64,000 bases of DNA from a virus. This document shows, piece after piece, positions 37,107 through 45,720 of the stretch. Position 1 is the stretch's first letter, and each line of letters opens with the position of its first letter. The translations under genes and the position numbers were made by a program. Below the pieces are notes generated by a model. The model searched no databases, had not been told where the DNA came from, and worked only from the letters and a program-made list of their open reading frames with translations. The DNA is taken from the IMG/VR virus record IMGVR_UViG_3300022198_002714, positions 1-64,000 of that record; one strand, given 5' to 3'.

Positions 37107-38480
37107 TCACTCACCCCGGACCGCTCGGCCCGCGAGGGTGTGAACTTCGTCCCACGACATGTTCGCAAGGTCGCCCGTGGTGGGGACCTCGACCTTCGTG
37201 GAGGACTTTGCAATGGTGGTGCCAACCGCAACGCTGCCGGTGGACAGGTTGTCGAGGCGGTCACTCAGCGACTCAATGGACTTGAGAACCTGAGCGAGAG
37301 GGGCACGCGGGTCAAAGTTGTCGCGCTCGACCTGAGCCTTGGCAATCTGCATCTCCTGAGAGAAGCGGGAAGAGAACTGCTGCTCAAGGTTGCCACGGAA
37401 GGCCTGCTCAAGAGCAGCGGCCTTGTACACTTCGTAGGCAGCCTCAATGTCGGAGTCGGAAGCCGAGGTGACGTAGGACTTGCCGAGTTGGACAGGTCCA
37501 AGGGCACCGGAGGGTTCTCGACCGCCGCCGGAGGTGAGGGCGGAGATGGCACCCGTGGAGGGGCTACCCTTCTCCTGACCGCGACCGCGAACCTGACCGG
37601 CAAAGTAGTCGGCACCGTCCACGGAGTCGGGGTTGTCAAAACCGCCCATCTGAGCCTTCGACATTTGGTCGAAGTGCAGTCGGGCCGCGTGGGTGTCAAC
37701 ACCCGCGCTCTTCAGCGTGTCTTCCATCCATGAGAGGTATTCAGCGGTGATAACGTCGCTGTATTCTCCCTTTTCCATATCTTCAGGCATGTCTTCGTCC
37801 TCCTTGTTGTCTTTTTGGGACTCTTTTTCTTCGGAGTCCTTGGACTCCTTCTTTCCTTCCTTCATGCTCTCACGGAGAGCAGGAGGAAGTTCGCCCTTTT
37901 CCATCGCATCGAGGCGGGCTTCAAGTCGGCTCATAATGTCGGTCAAATCGTTGTCTGCACTCATAGTGGTGTCCTCCTTTAAGATGCTGAACTGCGCTTC
38001 AGGGTTAATCCCCTTCTCGCAAATCGTAATCTCATGGAGTTCCATTTTGGAGATTTCCTGATAATCTCCGTGGATTGAGTCAGACTTGCGAACACGCTTG
38101 AACGCCTGACCCCCAATAGAGAAGCCACGCAAGTTGCCCTTGCGGATTTCCGCAGCAACCTCACGGGCCTTCTCAATGTCGTTGCGGAGTTGCACAACGA
38201 CGAACATGCCGGTGTCGTCACACTCAGACTTCCACATGCGACCGTTGGAGTCCACGTAGGAGTCAATGACTTCACCGACTTGAATGTTGGAGTGAGCGAG
38301 TTGCACGTTGCGGTACTTGTCGCTCTTCATAAAACCATCAAAGGCATCCTTGAGGGCACTCCGCGTAATGAGGTCGCCCTGCTTATCCACCAATTCGACG
38401 GAAGCATAGCCCGCAACCACAAGGTCAGACCCGCTCTTCAGGAGCGAGAGTCCGACTTCAGGTCGCTGAACCGTAAGCAT
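37107..38480 (-). CDS. Prohead protease fused to scaffold
   Basis: A 457-aa fusion. Residues 15-165 match HK97-type prohead proteases: VVAGYASVELVDKQGDLI, then LAHSNIQVGEVI with His63, LRGFSIGGQAF with Ser121, and ELHEITICEKGINPEAQF with His149/Glu150. These supply the likely catalytic residues. Residues 170-300 are highly charged and coiled, like a scaffold, with runs of Lys, Glu and Asp. The C-terminal part has AAYEVYKAAALEQAFRGNLE and ends with the motif NMSWDEVHTLAGRAVRGE, which reappears in the protein at 44977-45315. The protease probably cleaves the scaffold and head proteins during maturation. The next gene is the capsid. Confidence 0.85.
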   Translation of the reverse strand: MLTVQRPEVGLSLLKSGSDLVVAGYASVELVDKQGDLITRSALKDAFDGFMKSDKYRNVQLAHSNIQVGEVIDSYVDSNGRMWKSECDDTGMFVVVQLRNDIEKAREVAAEIRKGNLRGFSIGGQAFKRVRKSDSIHGDYQEISKMELHEITICEKGINPEAQFSILKEDTTMSADNDLTDIMSRLEARLDAMEKGELPPALRESMKEGKKESKDSEEKESQKDNKEDEDMPEDMEKGEYSDVITAEYLSWMEDTLKSAGVDTHAARLHFDQMSKAQMGGFDNPDSVDGADYFAGQVRGRGQEKGSPSTGAISALTSGGGREPSGALGPVQLGKSYVTSASDSDIEAAYEVYKAAALEQAFRGNLEQQFSSRFSQEMQIAKAQVERDNFDPRAPLAQVLKSIESLSDRLDNLSTGSVAVGTTIAKSSTKVEVPTTGDLANMSWDEVHTLAGRAVRGE

Positions 38481-38518
38481 TGTCTCCCCAATCCCTTGTT
38501 ATAGTACATAAAGTGCTA
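38481..38518 (-). promoter_or_regulatory. Possible promoter before protease/capsid genes
   Basis: This 38-base gap is one of few in the block. On the coding strand it reads TTTATGTACTATAAC about 20-35 bases before the protease ATG, then GGGGAG five bases before it. The TATA-like stretch could be an archaeal TATA box for the protease/capsid genes. The short distance to the start makes this uncertain. Confidence 0.25.
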
Positions 38519-41500
38519 CTATGCGGGCGATATCTTCGCTTGGTCGTTTTCATAGTCTAAAACGATAGGCTGCTCGCCATCCACAGGAATAACGACATGT
38601 TCCGTACGCTTCTTCTCATCAGTCTTCCGACCTACACCCTTTGGGTCGTAATCGGGAAGGTTTTGCTCGTCCGTAACCTTGGTAGGACCCTGTGGTGACT
38701 CAATAGGAGTAGCAAGGTCAATGCCCAATCCCTTTGGTCCCGTCCACGTCATGCGCTCTTTTGCCAACACATCAAGGGTTCGGGCAATCACGTCCAACGC
38801 TTTTTTCGTTCGTGGCTTGAGTAGCCGCTCTTCGTCGTCCTCTTCCAACAGACCTGCTGATTCTTCTTCCTGTTGTTCAAGATTCGGAACTTTTCCCTCC
38901 ATCTTGACCAAGATGTTCTCCATCATGAGCGGCACAAAGGGCGACCAATACGATGCAATGGATTCAGCAAGTTGAACAGGATAGTCGCTCTTGTACAAGT
39001 CACCAAGGGTGGACTTGGGCGAGTGAACGTACCACGCATGATTGAACTTCTCCACTTGGTAGGTCACACTATCCATGTCGTTGAACAAGAGATTGATGCC
39101 TCCTTCCGTTAGTTCAATGTCAAAAGGCACGAAGGTTGTTCCATACGACTTGGTAAGCAAATCAAGTGATTCTGCACTTGCGGCACCTTCACCTTCACCG
39201 TCACCCTCAATTTGTCGCACGTGAATGTCGTACACATTGCGCCCGCCTCGCACCTTCTTGGTCACACCTGAGATAGAAACACGAACAATGTCACCGACTT
39301 TGAATGCCTTCTGTTGGTTGCGAGCCGTACCTACGTCCATGTAGTCGCTGCCCTTGTACTCCACCGCACGGTTTCCAAGCACCGACCCGTCGAGGATTGG
39401 CCCTGCGCCAAGTTGGTAGGTGTAGGGACCGGTACCCCTGCGGTCAAGGATGATGAAGTTGTAGTCACGGCTTGGGCGAAGCAGTACCCACTTGGGGTGA
39501 CGACGTTCGCCACGCATGTAGGTGGACTTGCTATCGCGCAGCAAGATGTTCTCATGCTCACCTTGCAGCCCGTTGACCGCTTCCTCAAGACCTTCTTCGT
39601 CGGTCATCTTGGTGTCGTGTGGGCCGGGAATGATGACGCATTCACGGCTATCGAATTGGCTGCGCAACACCTTCAATCGCTCATGCATCTGCATGTCGGA
39701 CACGTTGTTGTTGTCGTAGTTCACAATGTCAACGATGTTGAGTTCTTCGTCACCCAAGATGCCATCAAGGGTGTAGTTGCGGTCGTTCAACTGTTCTAAG
39801 GCCTCACGAAACTTTTTCTTCACGTTGACTTTGCGGTTGTTTTCATCAAGCACCGTAATCTCGTCACCGTTCTTGATGATGATGACACGCTTCCCATCGT
39901 ACCACTTGGACACGGCCCAAGAGTTGCTGAAGCCGCGAAGGTGTTGCAGGTCAGTCAACTCAAAGATGCGATGCATAGGACGGATGGGAGCAATCCATTC
40001 AGGCTCATCTGATTTTGCAATCAAATCATTTCCTTCAAGCAAGTTGTTGATGAAAGCCGTAGTTTCAGATGCATTGATGATGTACGGGTCATTGCTTACT
40101 ACGTCCAAACCATCTTCAGTAAGACGGGAGAAGGGGAACGAAGTGTCCATTGGCGGAGGCAAGTTTGGTTGTACACTCCTTACCCACTCTTTGCCCATCA
40201 CTTCTTCTTGATTGTTCGTAGGAACAGGAATGGGAAGGAAGGGAACAGGATTGTTGCCGTACACAGGTGTACCGTCTTCCATAAAGTCAAATCCACCTGA
40301 AGAGGTGACGGGCGAACCTGAAAAATGCACATTCATACCTGTGTTAAACGTAGGCATAATTGGGTATTGAGTGGGATGAGAGCCGCCAACAGGCATACCC
40401 GCATGCCACCCACGGGTTGTTGAGGTGTTGCTCATTGTTTCCTCTCGGGGCGGAGATTGGTCTTGCATTGGGTCATAGACAATCAGGGTATCAGCCTTGT
40501 TTCGGGTGTTGATGTTCTGCCACGTGAACGTGTTTTTGCTTCCTTCCGCTTTTCCATGCGGGTCGCCTTGATGAAGTTGCAAACCCAACAATTCCAATGA
40601 ATCGCTGAACTGATTTGGTCGCATACGTTGTACAATAGCACCTGCGGCACGATGAATCCCGTGGGCTTTCCACGCACTAAGATTTGACTTACCCTGATAT
40701 TTTGCCTGTTGAAGTTTTTCAACACCCTTAGAATATCCATGCGTGTGAATTGTATGGTTGATTTCATCTTCTCCATCAAGGTCGTGAATGTTCTGTTGCA
40801 TGAACTCTTCATCCCTTGGATGAAGGAATGATGTATCGTAGTTGCCAATGTTCTGTACAACACCACTTGTCAGCAAATTGCCTACGTTGTTCACATGCAA
40901 CGGATAGCCACGGTTTTGTGCTTCTTGAATCAAAGAAGCGGCGTATTCCTTTGTGTAGGGTGTAATTTCAATTCCAAGATGCCCAAGCACATCTTCGGGA
41001 TTTTCATTCCCGTGTACTTCAAGTCCACTTTCTGTGAGGTAATCACGAATGTCATGTAGCACATCGCTATCCTTGCTCTTCATGTCTTTGACTTCAGTAC
41101 GGAAACCGTAGGCCTGACGGGTAAGACCTGTTACTTGAGCAGGATGAGAAAGAATCCATCGTTCAGCATCGTGAAAAAGTCGGAGCATGTTAGCATGAGC
41201 CTTTGCAGGGTCCGCAGCATCAAACGCACTTGGGTCTTGTTCTTCCCATAGTGGCTTCAGCACGTTAGCAGCAACGAATGTCACCAATTTGCGAGACTCG
41301 TCCATCTCTTTCATTGCGTGGTCTTCGTGGGCTTTCCACCAATCGCTATTCACTTCTCCAAGCGCACCCTTCTGCGCTTCAAGTTGCAGTTCAACCAATC
41401 GTTCTTTGACTTCTTGGTAGCGTTGACGAATACTTTCAACGTCCAAGTTTGGGTCGCTTTCAATTTGTTCAAGAATGCCCATCATTTCATTTTGCAAGTC

Positions 41501-44395
41501 TTGTTCTTCTTGCATAGCGGGCAACGCGCCACCCACCTTCATCATGTGAGCAATACCGCGACGTGGCGCGTCTTCTTTGATTCCTTGAGCCGTTCCCTTC
41601 TTGTTTTTCGCCGCCACCTTGGAATAGTAGGGCACGTCGTTCAAAGCATGATTTACCTGATTGATTACCTCTTGTTGACTGTATTCCCTTTGGTATCGTT
41701 CGTTGAGGTAATTCATCAGTTGAGTGAAGTCACCGTCATCTCCTTCACGCAAATATCGTTCAACATCAGCGGGGTTTGTTGTGTTCAACATTTGTGCAAT
41801 GTCACGCACAGTACTCAACCCCTGTCGGTCAGCCTTCACATCAAGGAACATGTCTTTCATGCTCTCAAATGTAGGCTTCTTGGCCGAGCCTTCCCATCCC
41901 ATCATGGACAGGAAGTCGTTGAGTGTTTCACCTGCGGGGAAGGGAACCAATCCTCGCATAACATCTGTATATGACGAAACGGACTTGGCTCGCGGCTGAG
42001 TGTGGTGGGCATCGAGTCCAAGGTACATGGCGTGTCGCAGGGCGTCAATCACCATGCTTATTCCACTACCCGAAGCAGCGTAGTTTTCCTTTCCCCCTGT
42101 CTTAGAAAATTGATTGTGAGAAAGAGTTGATGACATGTGTTCAAGGTTCATCCCTTGAGTCTGAACCTTGTCTTTCATTGCATCTGCTTCTTTTTTGGTA
42201 ATACGACCTTGAAAGTATTCATATTCCGGTGAAAAGGAGTGAGCAAACAACGTGTAGTTGTGCTTGAAGTTACCATCGTCATGTCCTTGTGTGTGCAGAC
42301 GGGTTACATTTGCAGGAGAAAGCATATTGCGAATTGGAAATGATTTGGGTAAGTACTGAAAGTTTCTTTTTGTCTCGTCATACACCCCTTCGGTGACCGT
42401 CTGTGGTGTCATAAAATGATACATCAAGAAGCCGTTTCCCGTCGCTTCTGTTGAGTCTTGACCGTTTAACGCCACACCCTTGAACATGTGTGAATTACCT
42501 TCTTCGTCTGAGTGCGGTGAGTGAATTATGTCGTGGTAGGTGTTGAGTGACATGTTTTGTCCACCGTAAGGAGCAAACGGCATGTCCCAAAATCTTCCCG
42601 GCCCATAGGTGTATGCACCATCGTCACTTATCTGCCATATGTCAGGTAGGTTGTCTTCACTTGGATGAGGCCCAACTGCTGCTTTCAAATAAGCCATATC
42701 GTTGTTAATGTCCTTGGCCGAGCGTTCAAGCGATTCCAAACCTTGAGCCTCTTCAGCCATTTCTTCCAAAACTGACAAATTGATAGTTGGCTCATTGGGA
42801 TTTTGTACACCGTACATGGGGTGGTTTGCCATCACAGTACGAGTACGAGGGTCATAACCTGCAAGAAAAAGAAGATTGTCAAAGTCAAATCGGGTACGAA
42901 GCAATTCCTCTTGCTTACCTTTTTTGAAATGACTGCGAGATGCTTCCTTGATATCATCCCAAGTCATTGTTGAATCAAGCACTTCAGGATTATTTTTGAA
43001 GTCAAACTTAGGCAAGAGGCTTAGTTCCCACTTGCTCTTTTTCTTTGCCGCTGTTGCTTTTGATGAAGTTTCGTCAATTTCATTGAGAATCTCGTCAACG
43101 CCGTGTGCCTCGTACAACATACTCAAAACTTTGTCGTGAAACGACATTGGTATAGGCGTACCGTCTTCGGTGAAACTTTCAGACAAACTTTCCAATGGCA
43201 CTCGCGTAGCATTACCAAGTCCGTGTTGCAAAAACTTTCCTTCGTCTCCTTGGCCGTAGTCCCTATCGTTGTCTTCAAGCATCAGATAGTTGCCTCTTCC
43301 ACTATGACGCGGCTTTCGCGTGGCCCAATCCATTTCAGGTGTCATACGCAAAACGGCATTCCAAGCAATGCGAGAAGTAGGAAACAAAGTTCCATCGGGC
43401 AATTGAATAGCATAATGATTTTTTGACCCGTTGATACCTCCGGGTTGGTTTAGGGCTTCCATTACCACATGTCGTTCTTCAGGCGTAAGCCATTCAAGAC
43501 CGTACATGTAATCGGTGTGACCCAATTTTGTTGGGTGTTCTTGGTCAACGTCTTCTTCTAACCAACCTCGCTTTCGGTCATCAAAGTGCTGATGACGCAA
43601 TGCTTCTTCGACACTTGAATATCCCCTGTCAGCCATTTCAGCCTGATGGGTTATCCAATACTGCTCAGCATCGAAGTTGTTTGCCAACCAACGTGTAAAA
43701 TCACGCTCATAGAGGTCAACAGCGTGTTGAGCATTTGGAGACGTGCCGTGAGTGAGGTCACCAAGCAATTTGAATTGTTTAGCATATCCGTCATTTTTTT
43801 CACGCTTATACGGTATGAAATCGTTCAATAGTGGACTGTTCTTTTCTCTCAAGTGATTGAGAAACGCTATCTCCATGTCCTTTTCTTTCTGAGCATGTCC
43901 TCCTAAGTAAAATCGGCGCAGTACATTCACAAAAGTAGGTTCACCTGTACCCGGACTAACACGCAGCAAAGGATGGTTAAACTCATGAAAAGGGAAGTTG
44001 AAGTGTTGGTATGCATGGCGGGCTGACGGAGGGTGGTACGTAGGCCAATGAGCGCGACCATGAGCCGGATTTTCAGCGGCCATCAAACCATCAAGCCATG
44101 CGTGACGACTCAACGGTGCGCTCGCATCAAAGGCTACCAAGGGTACTTTGCCCGGATAAATGTACTTGTCCCACGATAACTCAGGGTCTTCAGATGCAAC
44201 CGTGATATCTTCTTCTTCCTTCAAAATGTATTCCGCAGCACTCTTGAGTAAAGTGTGAGTAGCGTCACCGTTGGGTGAATTGTCCAATGATTCCCACGCA
44301 ATGATGTATTCAGCGGCAGAATCACGCAGGTCCTTACCATCACTCAACGACTTGAGCAGGTTGAGTGTTGCGTAATCGAACTGCTCAAAGGACAC
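38519..44395 (-). CDS. 1958-aa protein with degenerate ATP-dependent DNA-ligase-like domain
   Basis: A very large protein from a GTG at 44395 with GGGGGTGG upstream. Residues 1-1470 are unrecognised and rich in His, Asn, Tyr and Asp, with helical stretches. Residues about 1474-1735 (DNA 39190-39976) resemble the nucleotidyltransferase and OB parts of ATP-dependent DNA ligases. They contain SKWYDGKRVIIIKNGDEITV (motif I region), YTLDGILGDEEL (motif III), VDIVNYD then MHERLKVLRS, HENILLRDSKSTYMRG (motif IV) and PKWVLLRPS (motif V), then FKVGDIVRVSISGV. Motif I has one extra residue between Lys and Asp-Gly, and the expected lysines of IV and V are Arg or Leu, so ligation activity is doubtful. 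It sits between a zinc protein and the prohead protease and may be an internal virion protein. Confidence 0.6.
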   Translation of the reverse strand: MSFEQFDYATLNLLKSLSDGKDLRDSAAEYIIAWESLDNSPNGDATHTLLKSAAEYILKEEEDITVASEDPELSWDKYIYPGKVPLVAFDASAPLSRHAWLDGLMAAENPAHGRAHWPTYHPPSARHAYQHFNFPFHEFNHPLLRVSPGTGEPTFVNVLRRFYLGGHAQKEKDMEIAFLNHLREKNSPLLNDFIPYKREKNDGYAKQFKLLGDLTHGTSPNAQHAVDLYERDFTRWLANNFDAEQYWITHQAEMADRGYSSVEEALRHQHFDDRKRGWLEEDVDQEHPTKLGHTDYMYGLEWLTPEERHVVMEALNQPGGINGSKNHYAIQLPDGTLFPTSRIAWNAVLRMTPEMDWATRKPRHSGRGNYLMLEDNDRDYGQGDEGKFLQHGLGNATRVPLESLSESFTEDGTPIPMSFHDKVLSMLYEAHGVDEILNEIDETSSKATAAKKKSKWELSLLPKFDFKNNPEVLDSTMTWDDIKEASRSHFKKGKQEELLRTRFDFDNLLFLAGYDPRTRTVMANHPMYGVQNPNEPTINLSVLEEMAEEAQGLESLERSAKDINNDMAYLKAAVGPHPSEDNLPDIWQISDDGAYTYGPGRFWDMPFAPYGGQNMSLNTYHDIIHSPHSDEEGNSHMFKGVALNGQDSTEATGNGFLMYHFMTPQTVTEGVYDETKRNFQYLPKSFPIRNMLSPANVTRLHTQGHDDGNFKHNYTLFAHSFSPEYEYFQGRITKKEADAMKDKVQTQGMNLEHMSSTLSHNQFSKTGGKENYAASGSGISMVIDALRHAMYLGLDAHHTQPRAKSVSSYTDVMRGLVPFPAGETLNDFLSMMGWEGSAKKPTFESMKDMFLDVKADRQGLSTVRDIAQMLNTTNPADVERYLREGDDGDFTQLMNYLNERYQREYSQQEVINQVNHALNDVPYYSKVAAKNKKGTAQGIKEDAPRRGIAHMMKVGGALPAMQEEQDLQNEMMGILEQIESDPNLDVESIRQRYQEVKERLVELQLEAQKGALGEVNSDWWKAHEDHAMKEMDESRKLVTFVAANVLKPLWEEQDPSAFDAADPAKAHANMLRLFHDAERWILSHPAQVTGLTRQAYGFRTEVKDMKSKDSDVLHDIRDYLTESGLEVHGNENPEDVLGHLGIEITPYTKEYAASLIQEAQNRGYPLHVNNVGNLLTSGVVQNIGNYDTSFLHPRDEEFMQQNIHDLDGEDEINHTIHTHGYSKGVEKLQQAKYQGKSNLSAWKAHGIHRAAGAIVQRMRPNQFSDSLELLGLQLHQGDPHGKAEGSKNTFTWQNINTRNKADTLIVYDPMQDQSPPREETMSNTSTTRGWHAGMPVGGSHPTQYPIMPTFNTGMNVHFSGSPVTSSGGFDFMEDGTPVYGNNPVPFLPIPVPTNNQEEVMGKEWVRSVQPNLPPPMDTSFPFSRLTEDGLDVVSNDPYIINASETTAFINNLLEGNDLIAKSDEPEWIAPIRPMHRIFELTDLQHLRGFSNSWAVSKWYDGKRVIIIKNGDEITVLDENNRKVNVKKKFREALEQLNDRNYTLDGILGDEELNIVDIVNYDNNNVSDMQMHERLKVLRSQFDSRECVIIPGPHDTKMTDEEGLEEAVNGLQGEHENILLRDSKSTYMRGERRHPKWVLLRPSRDYNFIILDRRGTGPYTYQLGAGPILDGSVLGNRAVEYKGSDYMDVGTARNQQKAFKVGDIVRVSISGVTKKVRGGRNVYDIHVRQIEGDGEGEGAASAESLDLLTKSYGTTFVPFDIELTEGGINLLFNDMDSVTYQVEKFNHAWYVHSPKSTLGDLYKSDYPVQLAESIASYWSPFVPLMMENILVKMEGKVPNLEQQEEESAGLLEEDDEERLLKPRTKKALDVIARTLDVLAKERMTWTGPKGLGIDLATPIESPQGPTKVTDEQNLPDYDPKGVGRKTDEKKRTEHVVIPVDGEQPIVLDYENDQAKISPA

Positions 44396-44407
44396 AAGAC
44401 CACCCCC

Positions 44408-44980
44408 TCAACGGAGTGGCCTAAACTGCGGGCAAGCGAAAATGTCCATATCGGGATGAACACCACAACCGGATTGTGTAGTACCTCCACATTTGGCACA
44501 GACAACCGGCGCACCGCTTTCAGCAGCAGCACGCAATTCAGGAGCCTTCTTCATTGAGCCACCTTCAGCATCTTCGCGGTCCGCACCGGTTCCCTCATGC
44601 GGATTCAACCGACTTCCAAGGGATTCAAGACTGACCTTGCTGCTATCCTTAGCACGCTTAGGCTTGTGGTCTTCCGTCTGAATGGGACGGTCACGGGTGG
44701 AGTAGTACGCGGTACGAGTCTGTCCGCCCGTCTCGGTCAGAAAGTGAGGGTTCACCTCGGTAATCTTCTCATTCGTTTGTTCGTCGGCCTTCTTCATAGG
44801 GCCACCGCAACCGGCCTTTAGGCATCCCATCTTTGCCATCTTACCGCCACACTTCGGGCAAGACTTGCACTCACAGGGTTCCTTACCACAGTCACACTTA
44901 GCCTTCTCCAAGGCATCAATGCGAGCAGCCATGTTGCGGGCCTTTGTCAGTATTTCAGATTCAACGGGTCGTGGCTTCAT
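44408..44980 (-). CDS. Zinc-cluster protein near portal
   Basis: A 190-aa protein whose ATG overlaps the previous stop (ATGA). Near residue 29 there is a dense cysteine cluster (CDCGKEPCECKSCPKCGG followed by GCLKAGCGG) with nine cysteines in about 30 residues. A C-terminal ribbon follows (VVCAKCGGTTQSGCGVHPD and FACPQF). The middle is polar and disordered. This suggests two or more zinc sites. No family is recognised. It is encoded among head genes and could bind DNA or the portal. Confidence 0.55.
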   Translation of the reverse strand: MKPRPVESEILTKARNMAARIDALEKAKCDCGKEPCECKSCPKCGGKMAKMGCLKAGCGGPMKKADEQTNEKITEVNPHFLTETGGQTRTAYYSTRDRPIQTEDHKPKRAKDSSKVSLESLGSRLNPHEGTGADREDAEGGSMKKAPELRAAAESGAPVVCAKCGGTTQSGCGVHPDMDIFACPQFRPLR

Positions 44981-45315
44981 TCAAGTACCCCCTTTGCTTG
45001 TTGTGCCATTTCGTGAATATCTTCCCATGACATGTTGTGAAACTCTTCGTTTGTCTGCGGAATGGACGAAACCGGACCGCCTTTGAGAATGGAATTGCCC
45101 TCAATATCCATACGGAGGGGGTCAGGCATCAAGTCGTCGGTGAACGGCGTGGACACCGGGACAAATCCGGCCTTACGAAACAGACCGGCAGGGGATGAAA
45201 TCAGGCTCTTGAGTCGCTCATTCTCAGCCTTCAGGAGTGCAAGGTCGTTGTCCATGCTCTCCATCTTGGTGACAAGGACGGTCATCAGTTGCTCAGCCGA
45301 TGATGCGTCTCCCAT
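44977..45315 (-). CDS. Small coiled-coil protein with scaffold-like C-terminal motif
   Basis: A 112-aa protein from the ATG at 45315; an upstream TTG would overlap the previous stop. Residues about 7-42 form a coiled coil (LMTVLVTKMESMDNDLALLK, then AENERLKSLI). The C-terminus, FHNMSWEDIHEMAQQAKG, strongly resembles the end of the protease/scaffold fusion (ANMSWDEVHTLAGRA). A coiled coil followed by a short helical tail that could bind capsid protein is the plan of many scaffolds, so this may be an auxiliary scaffold or a capsid-cargo protein. Confidence 0.5.
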   Translation of the reverse strand: MGDASSAEQLMTVLVTKMESMDNDLALLKAENERLKSLISSPAGLFRKAGFVPVSTPFTDDLMPDPLRMDIEGNSILKGGPVSSIPQTNEEFHNMSWEDIHEMAQQAKGVLE

Positions 45316-45320
45316 TGGAT

Positions 45321-45677
45321 TCAACCCCAACGACCAAAGGTACCCTGAGCGGGCGAAAGGCGGGAACCACGGTGCCCGCTTGAAATGATACCGGGTAGGC
45401 GGGTACCCTCAAGGGTCACCGTCTCCGGCTCGACAACGAACTTGCGCACAGGTACACCGCCTGCAAACAAGTCGTTTGGTCCCTGAGCGTTTTGCAGAAC
45501 GTCTTGGGACTTGGCAATCTCGGTGTTGAGGTCTTCAAGGAGGAAGTCGCTCAACTTGTTGACTTCGGACAAATGCTCCTTAGCAAGACTTCCATCACCG
45601 CTCTCAAGAGCGGTAAGGAAAGCCTTCTGAGCCTGTTCCATTTTTCGGGCCATTGGGTGCATCTTCAAGAGGTCCAT
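45321..45677 (-). CDS. Small helical head-region protein
   Basis: A 118-aa protein. The first 70 residues are helical and charged (RKMEQAQKAFLTALESGDGS, then EVNKLSDFLLEDLNTEIAKS). The remainder is a flexible tail with PVRKFVVEPETVTLEGTRLP and a glycine/arginine-rich end. The start has GAGGG about six bases upstream. It is the first gene after the portal, a place often used by scaffold or internal head proteins. No family is recognised. Confidence 0.45.
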   Translation of the reverse strand: MDLLKMHPMARKMEQAQKAFLTALESGDGSLAKEHLSEVNKLSDFLLEDLNTEIAKSQDVLQNAQGPNDLFAGGVPVRKFVVEPETVTLEGTRLPGIISSGHRGSRLSPAQGTFGRWG

Positions 45678-45720
45678 GAGATTCCCTCGCTTTATGCAGT
45701 CGTGGGGCGGTTATCAAGGT

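Noticed and set aside
38519-44395. EQFDYATLNLLKSL at the N-terminus of the 1958-aa protein as a fifteenth tag
   Set aside because: Lacks the P-M-D start and the Trp; helix periodicity alone is too weak to count it.
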